Shown piece after piece: positions 9,687-20,104 of a stretch of DNA of 64,000 bases. Both the position numbers and the translations under genes were made by a program. This stretch comes from Gracilaria domingensis (lineage: Eukaryota; Rhodophyta; Florideophyceae; Gracilariales; Gracilariaceae). Numbering within the stretch: the first letter of the stretch is position 1; every line of letters begins with the position of its first letter. The notes below the pieces were generated by a model. The model was not told the origin of the DNA, did no database searches, and was given only the letters and a program-made list of their open reading frames with translations. Location of the stretch: assembly GCA_022539475.1 (NCBI GenBank), contig VCMS01000117.1:124001-188000 (forward strand). Direction: 5' to 3'.

Positions 9687-10414
9687 GTTGTCTTCGTACT
9701 TTCAATCCTTTGTACGCTCCAGAAATGCTTCGAAAGTTGTAGTTCGTCGTCTGTCCTGAATGACCTTTATTCTGTTTCTTCTACGTTGAATTGATGTAGT
9801 AATCTTGGGCAATGCTCTCTGAATGTGATATTTCTTGGCGTACTGCGCTATAAAAATGTCAAGACCTTTGTCTGATTTGGCTCAGTACTCTTTTGTACAC
9901 TTTGGATGAGTAACAGGGTCATTTGGCTCTGAATCGTTACATGGGGTAATTTCGTTCATTTCAAAGAAGAATAGACACTGCCACTTTAAATTGCTGCGAT
10001 TTACGAAAGTTCAGCAAGCTTGGCCCACATTGAAGGCTTTTGTTAGTCCCAATGACTTGAAAGCTCTCACTAAAGCTCCCAAAGCACTTCTGGTTTGGTT
10101 TGAGGTCCGGGGAGTCGTTTGGAAGAGTTTGAGACCCCATGGAAAAGAAAAGAAGAACTTTGGTTGAAGAAGATGGTTTTGGTGACAGAGGAGGGCAAAC
10201 CGGGTGGGACACATACTTGCTTTCAAACCTCAGCTGCACTGTGATCGTAATTATCTCAATTAATTGGCATGCTAGATAGCACGTGTTGGGTAACTGTCTT
10301 TTATTCCGAACGGTGTAAAAGCACCCAACAAAACACTGTAGTGAACCTAAAGCCATGGCGTGTTTTTCTAAAAATAGCCTAGGTTCACTATAGTGAACCT
10401 TGCAAACATTAGGG
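9687..10414. other. 5' region and right end of the DNA transposon
   Basis: Presumed promoter side of the minus-strand transposase gene. A 206-codon frame at 9961-10581 runs through the terminal repeat into the LTR and is therefore not a gene. The palindromes ACTGTAGTGAACC (about 10337) and TTCACTATAGTGAA (about 10384) are the right subterminal sites. Confidence 0.45.
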
Positions 10415-10649
10415 ATATGGCATGAACCCGATGGGTTTGATGGATTGGTAACTGGTTGTGGCAGTGGATCGCGTGGCAGAGGATCGCGTGTACGCGTGTA
10501 TGGATTGGCTTTGTTACAGAGAAAATTGGATTGGTTGTTAGAAATAGTGGCTGCCAAGGCGGGCCTGCACAAGTGCAACACGTATGTGGCTATGCCGTAT
10601 TGGCACTACTTAGTTTAATTATTTAGTTTAATTTGTTGAAAACTACTTA

Positions 10650-10673
10650 GGTGATGGCGACCTCGCCGTCACC
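10650..10673 (+). promoter_or_regulatory. LTR hairpin, gypsy-1
   Basis: GGTGATGGCGACCTCGCCGTCACC can fold into an 11-bp stem. A different sequence with the same fold occupies the same place in the gypsy-2 LTR (22527-22552), right after ACTACTTAG in both. Conservation of pairing rather than sequence suggests a functional RNA stem. Confidence 0.55.
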
Positions 10674-11294
10674 ACCACAGAGTAAACTCAACCTTGTCCG
10701 TGGCTCTGACTTGAGCGCGTGCGCATAGTGCCTAACTCCGCGAGGAGGGTCACCGCGTACGGTTTCGACTATTTCATCCCCAAGGGATCACTCAGGTACC
10801 CTGATCTAACACTCTGTTTGTCTTCGGAATGTGTTCGCATATTTATTTGCAGGTGTCTGCTGCTCTGGTTTTCAGATATTGTATCGACTCTCTATAGAGG
10901 TCTGCCGCGTGGGCTCAATACACATTGTCACCCTCGGCCCGGGTCTGTTGCCGCTTCTCGCACGACCCCGCTCTCGGGTTTGTCCCTTTTCTTTTACTTT
11001 TCCTTCCCCTTTTTCCATCCTTTTCCCTATCTTTTCCCCCATTTTCGAGGCACTCCATCGACCTGGGTTCCTTCCCTTCCGTCTCCGATCAGAGATCTCC
11101 GACTCTCGGACGCTTGCTTACAGATCCCTTCTTCGCGATTCTCGCCGTTACCTCCGTGGTATTTTACGATGTATGGGCGGTTTTACACCCGCATTATCCG
11201 TATACGGAGGGCTCTTCTGCTGAGCCTACCTCCCAAGGGAGCAAGGATTCGAGCACCTTGAGGGGCATTTCTCCCAAGTGGGATTTGCACTACA

Positions 11295-11540
11295 TTCTTC
11301 TTCTCTTTAAGCGTCTTTCTCAGTTCCTCCAAATCCACATTGTCTTCCACGCTGCCTTCGAAATCGTTACCTCTATGTTTTGATGCCACTGGGTGCTTCG
11401 GGAACTCCTGAACCTCTTCCGATATAGCTGCACTGTTCGTGCGACCGTGGCGTCGTACCTCAGACGGATTTTTCGTCCTTTCCCTTTGTAGAGACGTCGC
11501 ATCCTCTGTCGTCTCCGCCTTCTCTTTCTCGCTACGAGTG
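11295..11540. other. no gene seen
   Basis: Pyrimidine-rich flank after the gypsy-1 LTR. No motif or repeat is recognised. Confidence 0.4.
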
Positions 11541-12301
11541 TCAGTCCTTGCAGTTGTTATTTTTCCCTTCTTCTCCCATTAGTTGGAAAAATGTACCCTC
11601 CAAATCATCACACGTGACAGCCTTAAGAAACTGAGTGCAAATCGGGGCAAGCTTTAGAACTTCATTTTTGCCAACCATATGATTCCTTAATCGCAGTCCC
11701 TCTGCACAAAGCTCAATCATCGTTAATACTTGTGCAGACGAAAGCTCTTTTGCGTCTTCTATGTAAGTGCTCTTGAATTCGGGCATCAAATAGTAGTTTT
11801 CTCATAACACAAGTATATCTAAAACAGAATTTGTAGCACCCAAGTATGGCCTGGCCTTGGACATATATGTCTCGATGAGGCGCATACATGCCAACAGCTG
11901 TCGTTTCAAATGTCGCGGTGTATGTGAGTAGTTGTCATAAACGGATTGCGATCATAATTCTCCGAAGACATAAACCTCATATAAAGGAAAAAGTGAGCTC
12001 CTAGAAACTGAAAAGCACGGTAAACATGACGTTGTTTGGAATATCGTTTAGGTATCAAAGGTTATCCATTAACCATTTTACGCAAAACCACAGCTTGATT
12101 GAATGTTGTGTAGGATTTTGGAGACACATCTCTCGTGTCAGTTACGATTTCTAAATACCTCATTGCACGAAGTACAAGAGACTTTGTTCTTTCACCAATC
12201 ATAGCGTTCTTGGTACAAAATGTGATCCGTTTTCTTACTAACTCAAATACATCCAAAATATGTTCTTTGGTAATTATGTGGGAGTAGACAAGATGAATCA
12301 A
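11541..12301 (-). pseudogene. decayed unknown gene, helical protein
   Basis: Minus-strand frames at 12301-12062 (HILDVFELVRKRITFCTKNAM) and 11789-11541 (DAKELSSAQVLTMIELCAEGL) have protein-like helical composition. The sequence between them contains further protein-like text in shifting frames (AFQFLGAHFFLYMRF, LLACMRLIETYMSKARPYLG). It looks like one gene that has taken several frameshifts and stops, or a gene with small introns. I do not recognise the family. Its position between two elements fits a host remnant or a decayed transposon gene. Confidence 0.35.
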
Positions 12302-12847
12302 ATAGTCTCTGGCTGAAAGGTTCCTATATTATCCGGCAATCACAACGTACGGTAAGGTCGATGAAAAAAAAATAATTTCAAAAATGACTTTTGTAAAAGT
12401 AACAGGTTTTTGCTGAGAAAAGCGCTAAATCTTCGTTTTACGGCATCAGGACAGAGCATCAAGCATGTAAATGGGGCGCAAAATAGTTTTAGACTGCGGT
12501 AGGTGATAGACCAATTTCACCCAAAATAATGCGAATGCGCCTTTACGCACGTTTAGCATTACAAAATCCTCTATAAAAAGGAGAAGTTTTTCATTCAGGA
12601 TTTATCAAAAAGGGTGAGAAGTAGATGAGATAACGTTTTTTGTTCTTGTTGGTGTGATGGAGTGGCTATTAAGGGTAGGTGATTACGTGTGGATTCGCAA
12701 TAGAGCGAGAGGTGACTACAGTGTGATGCGCAATGGGGGGAAAATTTGTGGGCTAGTTGGGGATTGTTTCATTTCGATATTGGGTTTATTTGCTCTTTTA
12801 TCATCACATTTTGCATGTGGTTTCCCTAAGTGGAAAATAAGTTTGCA
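12302..12847. other. no gene seen
   Basis: AT-rich noncoding stretch. A 77-codon plus-strand frame beginning at 12654 runs into the MITE and is not supported as a gene. Confidence 0.4.
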
Positions 12848-13276
12848 GAATAAGACATTTATGTCTTTCGGATTGGTCACGGTGTGACATATTGGTCACG
12901 GTGTGACCACATTCCAACATCAGAGGAATGACAGATATGGGTCACGATGGTCACGTGTACAGCATACTGGGATACGAATGAGGCCGCAGAGACCGTGTTA
13001 GCCAATCACATATGTTTTGCTGCTCCTTACCAGCCAAAAGGGGAAACTGCAGAGAGTGAACAAATGATCTCATTGGTCAATGAAAAAGCCGCAGAAGTGA
13101 AAAAATTGGCTGGTAAGAGGTCGCACAAATAATCCGATTGGCCAACACCTTCTCTGCGGCCTCACCCGTAAACCAATTTGCTGTACACGCTGCAATCCTG
13201 TTCTAAACGTGTCATTCCAGTGATGTTGGAATATGGTCACACCGTGACCAATCTAAAAGACATAAACGTCTTATTC
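12848..13276. mobile_element. fold-back MITE, about 429 bp
   Basis: The left end (GAATAAGACATTTATGTCTTT, then GGATTGGTCACGGTGTGACC) pairs with the right end (GGTCACACCGTGACCAAT, then AAAAGACATAAACGTCTTATTC). Further in, TGAGGCCGCAGAGA pairs with TCTCTGCGGCCTCA, and GTGTACAGCA with TGCTGTACAC, so most of the element is one long inverted repeat. ATTGGTCACGGTGTGAC is tandemly doubled on the left. There is no coding capacity; the 61-codon frame at 12947 spans the stem and is not a gene. Confidence 0.75.
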
Positions 13277-13555
13277 TATATAATTTGTTATCATATTCCT
13301 CGCTATTATACATATAATTACTCCTGACTTTAATTTAAAACACCTGCCCCCCGGTCTAAAATCTCCCAAACAATTTAAAATTGAAAACCATACTTCCACA
13401 TCCAGACCATATTGCACTCTCGCCAGGCTTTCTCACTTCCAAAGCACACCATCATCAAACTCATCAAACTTGTTTCACATTCATCCCAACTTTTCATGTC
13501 CCCACGACATCCATTAGTTGTTGCCGATCATGTCAAACGCAGGATTCAACAAAGT
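13277..13555. other. no gene seen
   Basis: AT-rich then C-rich noncoding sequence between the MITE and the family A LTR. The five bases before the LTR are AAAGT, but the partner target copy is not available. Confidence 0.4.
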
Positions 13556-14250
13556 TGTTGATAATTGGATGGTGTCGAGTGCTTGACAGTCCTTGAATGT
13601 GTGTCCAAGTACCTGGAACACAAAGTTGCAGGGGAGCATGAGCACTTTTGGGCACCCTCGTGCGAAAAGCGCATAAGGGCCTCTCCGCAAACCCAACGTG
13701 ATACTGCAATATGATTGGCTACTGCAAACGCGAGTATGCAACGTAGTTTGGACAAGTGGACTTGGCTGTATGGGGCAGGAGTGGCAGATGCCACAAGTGG
13801 TGCGCTCTGATTGGCTGGCGTCCGCTGGTACTGGCCAGTTATGCAGTAGCTAGGAATGTGCGAATACAGGCTATACTGAGCAGTTTTTGCAATATGTGCG
13901 ATTCTAGGTTATTGCGAAGGGTTTGGGAGCGAATGTGCGATTCTGAGCTGCGCGAGGGGGTTTGATGCGCCGGATTGAAAATGGTTTTTTTTGGGGCTAC
14001 TAATGGATCATGGAGTTGGCATTGGATTTGGCGCGGTTTGATTTAGTTGTTTTGAATTCGTATTGTGATTTGCGTGGGCTTTCGTTGTCAAGGTGTACAC
14101 TTTGACAGCGTGTGCTGTTATGTCGCATGCAGCGACGGCAGCGGTGCGCGGTTAGTACTAGTAGGTTGCGATCGTCCCCGTTTACTTGTTCTACTCTTCT
14201 TGTTTGTCTCTTTGTCACTTCCCTTTCTCAAACCTGCGCGCCTTGCGTTA
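13556..14250 (+). repeat. 5' LTR of copia family A, 695 bp
   Basis: It starts TGTTGATAATTGG and ends GCGTTA next to the primer-binding site. The first 200 bases share islands with the family B LTR (GGGGAGCATG, GATTGGCTACTGCAAA), so the families are related. The same 3' terminus is found in reverse at 55043 and 56955. Confidence 0.65.
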
Positions 14251-14264
14251 GGTTGTGGGCCCAG
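14251..14264 (+). other. primer-binding site, tRNA-iMet anticodon-arm type
   Basis: GGTTGTGGGCCCAG differs by one base from the family B site GGTTATGGGCCCAG. It is complementary to the anticodon stem and loop of initiator tRNA-Met rather than to a tRNA 3' end. Confidence 0.65.
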
Positions 14265-14781
14265 AGCGTCGACTCTTCGGAGACGTCACGCTCTTCTACT
14301 AATTTCTCTTTTGGATTCTACGAAGTTTTCTTATCTGCGACAGGTACACGTTGCAAGCGAGCGAGAGAGCGAGAGAGCAGAAGGACCGCGCTGATTTCCC
14401 GCAAGCGACTAGCAGGGGCCAACTTGTGAACGCATATCTTTGGCTACTAACCTCCCGGGGACGTCTCGTAGGGATTGTAAAGCCCCTCGCTCTGAAGTAC
14501 GCAGGGCAGGGTAGGTCAAGAAGAATTCGTGCCTCACCTGGAGAGAGTAACCAGGGACCAGAGGTCCCACGGTCTCCGCTGGCGCCCTCGCTGTTGAGTG
14601 TTGAGATTACTCCACTCCAGCCTTTACCCTCTTGTGTAACAGAAGCGTTGATTCCCTCTTTCCGCTTCTTTGTTTGTGTTTTTGAGAATTGTTCTTTACT
14701 TCCGAGCTGTTTGCCTACTTTTCTTGGCTTGGTTACTACCTGGTTTAACGATTCTGACTGTGTTTCTCAGGGTCTTTTGTC
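14265..14781 (+). other. copia A leader
   Basis: Noncoding sequence between the primer-binding site and the gag ATG. Plus-strand frames at 14351-14824 overlap the gag start in another frame and have no family resemblance. Confidence 0.5.
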
Positions 14782-17700
14782 ATGTCTGACTCCGAAAAGG
14801 AAGCGGATACCAACTCTGGTGTGAAGATTCCTCGCTTCCATGGCAAGCGTGGTGAGGTTTACGCACTCTGGAGGCACCGACTTCGTGCCGCCTGTCGCAT
14901 CAGAGGTGTATGGAATGTGGTTAACACTGATGCTGAGCAGTCTATTTCAACTGAGACGACCGCTAATGATGGTCAGGGATCCTATGTTGATGCCATTCGC
15001 ACGTTATCCAAACGCGAGAAGGCTTGCGGAATCATCATCTGTGCACTTGGTGATGCTCCTTTACGTGTGGTTATACACGTGGATGACGATCCGGCAAAGA
15101 TGATCAAGTTGCTGGATGTACGCTATGCTTAGAATCGCACGGTTTCTATGATTGCCGTTCAGACCCAACTATTCCGTATGACATACAATGGACAGAACAT
15201 GTCCGAATACGTGGACCAATTCACGGCTCTGTTCTCGCAGTTAGATCGTATGGGCAAGGATGCTGCCATTCCTGAGTCTCACAAAGCTCCAATGTTGTTG
15301 GCTTCTATTGATCCGCGGAGCTCACTGGAGTCCACGGCTGCTGCATTACGTACCAAGGAGATCTCTGAGTTGACGTGGGACTATGTGGCTACCACCCTCA
15401 TTGATGAATATAATGCACGTCACATGACTACTGGTCGCAGTCGCAGCCGCAAGAAAGGAAAGGGAAGAGGTTCCAACAAGTCTCATGGTACCTCCTCTAT
15501 CAGAAATCATCGAGATGGTAATGATTCGGATGATGTTTTTGGCACACATGCACTTGTAGCAGCAGCCGGTAACGGGTATCACTGTGACTTTTGTGGTCGA
15601 GATGGACATACCAAAGACCGTTGCTTTGTAAACCCGGACAATCCTGACAACCATCTGCCTCAGAGCATACTCGACAAGTTGGCTTTGAAGGCTAAGGACA
15701 AGTCTGGAGGATCTAAAGCGTCAGCAAAGTCGTCTGGTAAGTCCTCCAAGATAGAGATTGCAGGCATGTCATTTGAGAAAGCGACAGTCCTGCCACCTGC
15801 ACAACGGGAAATGGACACCTATGCAGACAGTGGAGCATCTTCTCATTACTTCCACTCTCCAGCTGCCTTCGTTCCAAGCTCATTGTACGATGTGGAGGAG
15901 CGAAACATACGGCTGGCCGACAAGAGTACTGTGTCTGCGACGAAGTGTGGAGACGTTATTCTGCCTTTTGAAAATGTGAATCTAAGGTTGACTGACGCAC
16001 TACTCGTGCCAGCCATGGAGTACAACCTAGTTTCTGTTGGGAGCCTTGCCGACAAGTCTATTGAGTCTCGGTTCCGTGCACGTGAAGTTCGCCTGATTCA
16101 TTAAAATGGCTTGGTCATCGGGTGCGAACAGCGCCACAAACGTTCTAGCCTGTATACTTTGCCCGAACCGGTTATGCATTTCAGCGCGGAGCACGCATTA
16201 CTCGCTGGTAAAGCCGACTTGCACTGCGTGTTGAAGGCATCATTACCGGAGTTGACTCAACTATGGCACCGCCGACTGGCTCATATCAACCCGAGAGACC
16301 TTCAAATGGTGCACAAGCATGCCAATGGTGTGCCACAGCTCACAGAAATGAAGGAGGTATGTCACCCCTGTCGTCTATGGAAAGAACACAAACTTCCATT
16401 GCCTGGAGTATTTACGCGTGAATCCGAGGTTGGTGACACTGTGCACTCCGACGTAATAGGTCCACTCACCGTGTCCTTTCTTGACCGATTCAAGTATGCA
16501 TCAGCATTTGTGGATGATCACTCGCGTTATGTCATGGTAGGGTTCATGAAACACCGCAGTGAGATCAATGATGTATATGACGCAGTGGCGCAGAAGCTCA
16601 AGCAACTTGGAGGAGCTGTGGTGATGAAGGTACATTCTGACGATGCAAAGGATTACATCGCTCTGCAGGAGAATCCGGAGAATGCCTTCGACGATACATC
16701 GTTCTCTGCCCCATACACCCCGGAACATAACGCCATTGCCGAGCGCATCAACCGTACCATGGAAGAAGCTGCTCGAGCTTTGCTCATTCAAGCAAATCTA
16801 CCAGAGTGCTTGTGGCCGTTCGCACTCAAACATGTTCTGTATGTGCGTAACCGTGTACCCCATTCCACTACTGGGAGTACGCCGTTCTTTTTATTGACTG
16901 GGAACAAATTAACGTTGAAGCACACTCGCGTGTTTGGTTGTTCTGCATTTGTGCTGAAGATGACTGGTGGAACCAAGTTCGAGTCTCGTGCAATTGAGGG
17001 GGTGTACTTGGAGACTCTTGAGCATGGTGTCTACTACATTCTTGTTGCTGGCGATGATGCACTCCCGCGTATCATGCGTTCGCGTCATGTCACATTTGAC
17101 GAAGATTCATTCCCCGGTGCAGAGTACTTGGGGGAGCACATGGAGGATGAAAGCGCATCTGATACCGACTTCACCGATTCAGAGTTTCACAGCACCGACG
17201 AGGACTCTAGCACAGGTTTTGATGTCCATGATGAGCTCTGTGTTGATGATATCACCAGTGTTGTCGATGCCACGCCAGAAGAATCTGAACCTGGTGCTGA
17301 AGTTGTTGAAGTTGCACTAAGTGTCCAGTCAAGTGATAGTGACTCTGGTGGTGATGAGAGTGAAGATGATGGCTCCAACGACTCAGATGTGGACGATGAC
17401 ACCGATCAGGTCACTACTGTGCAGCAAGATGAGCCTGTACAGGAGGAGTCACGCTACCCACAGCGCACTCGTCGTGCACCACGCAGATGGTTCATGGCTG
17501 GTTCCGCAACCTCAGCTGGAGTCCAGGTCACTACAAGTGATGAACCAACACCCAAGGAAGCAATGTCCGCATCGTCTACGGAACAAAGCTTGTGGCGCGC
17601 TGCTATTGAGGAAGAGCTGGCATCTCTTGAGTCGAAGAAAACCTGGAAGGTTGACCATTCTCCCGCGCAGCAACCGCTTCCTACACACATTGTACTGAAA

Positions 17701-17960
17701 GTAAAACGTAATGCAGATGGGTCTGTGGGTCGTTTCAAGGCTCGAGTGGGTGCTGATGGTAATCACCAAACCTTCGGAGAGAACTACATGGACACATATG
17801 CTCCAGTGGTTTCATTTAGTTTGGTGCGGTTCTTTCTCTACCTGACGCTGTGCTTGCAGATGTTTGTGGCACAAGTCGATGTGAAGACTGCCTTCCTAAA
17901 TTGCGACCTCGAGGAAAACGTTTGGGTTATGTCACCGCGTGGTGTTCCTGGTCTTGGCTA
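14782..17960 (+). pseudogene. copia A gag-pol coding region
   Basis: Begins MSDSEKEADTNSGVKIPRF at 14782. Approximate domains: gag 14.78-15.75 kb with the CCHC finger near 15.59; protease near 15.82 (ADSGASSH); GAG-pre-integrase near 16.26 (LWHRRLAHINPRDLQ); integrase core 16.44-16.80 with HSDVIGP, HSDDAKD and NAIAERINRT giving the D, D, E pattern; an acidic Ser/Asp-rich linker 17.13-17.45; reverse transcriptase N-terminal part from about 17.63, to the junction at 17.96. The encoded polyprotein would form the particle, process itself and copy and insert the element. It is broken and truncated. Confidence 0.75.
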
Positions 17961-19326
17961 TTTACCACTTTACCAGTTCCTCTTCATCGGTGGGTGCAGA
18001 AGTGGTGAGATGGTTCTTGAGGTCTTTCAGTGCAAGTACATACTGAATCTTCTGCTTCCAAATATGGAAGTTATCCTCACCCAACTTCTCGATCTTGAGC
18101 CCACTAAACGAGTCCATAATGTAAGAGAGGAACTGCTGATCAAGTCAAACACGGCAGACGGAAATAAGCAGGAACGGCAGACAACAACAGCAAACAACGA
18201 CAGCAAACAACAACAACAAACAACAACAACAACAACAATAGTAGAAAGAATACTTCAATAATCGGGACCACTGGCAGGAACTAAATTCCCAGTACCTTAG
18301 GGGATCGGACCCCTGACCCCCGGAGACCCTCCGGGTAGGAAACGACTTCTGCAGTCTACCTCCTCCTGCGTTCCAGGAGAAAGCGCGTTGCTCTCTACGA
18401 GGCGTCCAAAGGATGGTTAATGACCAAAGATATGTCTTCACCACTTAACCCAATCTGGCCTCTTGCAAGAACTTGCGCGACCTCGAAACTGCAGCTACTA
18501 TGACAAATCAAGGTACGCTCCTAAAGAGCAGACAGTAACGCCCACACGCGGCTTGATCCTGAAAAGGAGGTCATCCTTCGGTACGCCGCCTCCCCGCTCA
18601 ACCGAGGTTGCACTGATCAAAAGCTCGTTTCGATTTGCCTTCACCACAGATGAAGAACCCGACACAAGGTCAGGTCAATAACAACAAAGGTCAGCCACCC
18701 AAGCCCAACAGTGCGTCACGGCACCCCGTCCACTTCAGCACTCGCGGTACTACCAGGTCTTCCGACCGACAACGTTATCCGCCCCGAAGGACCGGTGGGA
18801 GCCCGCTCGACAGCACGTCCGCTTTGGTTCAAGCCGTCAGACTAGCATCCCCGATTGCTTGGATCAACCGCTCGTCGCTGGACCTCAGATGACAAACCCA
18901 AACGCTGAGCACACACAGTGCACAGATTTCAACAACGGCTGAGCACAAACGCAGTGCACAGACTTCAACAACAAACGGTACTCAACCTCTCGGATCAGAA
19001 CCCGCAACACGACGCGGGGATCCCAACAATACCGACAGATGGTGACCAAACGAAACGGATAGCGATCGACAACATGGGCAACAACGAGCGCCCAAACACA
19101 ATCACGATACAGAATCAACATCGAACCACTACCACCGCAACGCCCTCAGGGAGGAACGCAAGACCGAATGGAGAAGATCAACACCAGCCAACAACACGGT
19201 CAACACACCCGACGCAACGACGAAGAGAAGGAGAAGGGAAAACAGCGAAGCGGGTGAACGGCGGTGAGGGAGAGCGGCGATAGACGAACGATAACGGCAG
19301 AGGTCAGCGAGGCTGGGCCCATAACT

Positions 19327-20104
19327 TGATACAGGTTATAGCTGGAAAGGGAAGGTTGAGAGAAAGGATGGGGGGAATGAAAGGAAGTTCGCCAGCTCTG
19401 GTTCGGAATTTACTTGGAGGTGCTCGAGTCCCCGCTTATATAGAACTACTTTGCGCAAACATGGCACAGCTCCAACTCCAAGCAATACCTAAACCACTAG
19501 CTAGAGACACTCAATACTACCAATCATCTCCTAACATAACATGGTGACACTCCCACTCTATCATGGCAGCGTAGAACAACAGAGCACAACAGTGCACATC
19601 AGTGCACAACAACATACGTGCCTCAACATAACCATGACCATATACAGATTAACATAGTGCCAACACACTGTAATCCCTACACGACACCATAACAGTTACG
19701 TACAAGCTCACCAACAACACCTCACCACAAACTCACTCCAAGTCCAACGTCAGCAACAACACCACACTGTAATCCTCTTGACACCGCATCAACTCTTCAC
19801 CATAGTGCCCAAGTTAAACCAAGCTGTTATACATGTCCACGTACATACGTGTGTAGCCTGTGCATTATGTACAGCATGCCCAGTGTACTAGCTACACACG
19901 TGTACCCCGGAAACAACCCATTAGCGCCACAACACTTGTACGAACCAAAATGCATATGACCATTTGCAGTAGCCAATCAGAAGCCCGTTCCACATTCACT
20001 TTGGGGAGAGGCGCATATGCGCTTTTCCAACGGCACCCTCCGAAACTGCCCATGCTCCCCAGCACTTTTGGTTTTCAGTTACAGCACCGGGTCAACATCC
20101 AACA
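19327..20104 (-). repeat. LTR, copia family B (778 bp)
   Basis: Minus-strand LTR from TGTTGGATGTTGACC (20104) to the TCA terminus (19327), followed by the primer-binding site 19313-19326. The length equals the LTRs at 55466, 57378 and 61387. Confidence 0.8.

Larger units (their letters stand above)
6395..10414 (-). mobile_element. piggyBac-like DNA transposon with YqaJ nuclease, 4,020 bp
   Basis: Ends are inverted: the left end starts CCCTAGTGT and the right end, read inward, CCCTAATGT. Both have the palindrome CACTATAGTG about 25 bases in. A 4-base direct repeat ATAT flanks the element (6391-6394 and 10415-10418). More copies of GGTNCACTATAGTGAACC-type palindromes lie subterminally (about 6620 and 10337). 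The CCCTA terminus and the transposase C-terminus recall piggyBac, although piggyBac elements duplicate TTAA. One minus-strand gene region fills 6782-9686. The element sits inside the gypsy-1 LTR and is therefore younger than it. Confidence 0.7.
3762..11294 (+). mobile_element. gypsy-1: 3' part of a Ty3/gypsy chromovirus with a nested DNA transposon
   Basis: This is a fossil LTR element, 5'-truncated. Parts in order: chromodomain end of pol (3762-3971), spacer, opposite-strand gene (4599-6253), polypurine tract (about 6269-6279), and 3' LTR from TGTAGAGCAA at 6282 to TTGCACTACA at 11294. The LTR is split by a 4,020-bp DNA transposon at 6395-10414; without that insert and one target duplication it would be about 989 bp. 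The architecture matches gypsy-2 (22054-30317, other orientation) part for part, but the two are strongly diverged. It is old and broken, with several breaks. Confidence 0.7.
6282..11294 (+). repeat. 3' LTR of gypsy-1, split by a DNA transposon
   Basis: Termini are TGTAGAGCAA and TTGCACTACA, a short inverted repeat shared with the gypsy-2 LTR. The two LTR pieces are 6282-6394 and 10419-11294. The second holds the conserved hairpin (10650-10673) and a pyrimidine-rich stretch (about 10985-11060) that the gypsy-2 LTR also has. Plus-strand open frames at 10719-11383 are inside the LTR and are not genes. Confidence 0.65.
13556..17960 (+). mobile_element. copia family A element, 3'-truncated
   Basis: Fossil Ty1/copia element. 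Parts: 5' LTR 13556-14250, primer-binding site 14251-14264, leader to 14781, gag-pol from ATG 14782. Domain order is gag, CCHC finger (CDFCGRDGHTKDRC), protease (YADSGASSHYF), GAG-pre-integrase HHCC region, integrase and the first part of reverse transcriptase (DVKTAFLN). At about 17960 it joins family B sequence in the opposite orientation, and the RT end, RNase H and 3' LTR are missing. It is broken, with a few breaks besides the truncation. It is older than family B judging by divergence. Confidence 0.8.

Noticed and set aside
9961-10581. 206-codon minus-strand frame as a gene
   Set aside because: It crosses the terminal repeat of the DNA transposon into LTR sequence and has no protein-family features.
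10419-11294. A separate LTR or solo element beginning near 10.42 kb
   Set aside because: Removing the ATAT-flanked DNA transposon places this sequence directly behind 6282-6394, and the whole then matches the gypsy-2 LTR in order and termini, so it is the second half of one LTR.
10719-11383. Overlapping plus-strand open frames as a gene
   Set aside because: They lie within the gypsy-1 LTR, have Phe/Ser/Pro-rich composition from a pyrimidine tract, and correspond to noncoding sequence in the gypsy-2 LTR.
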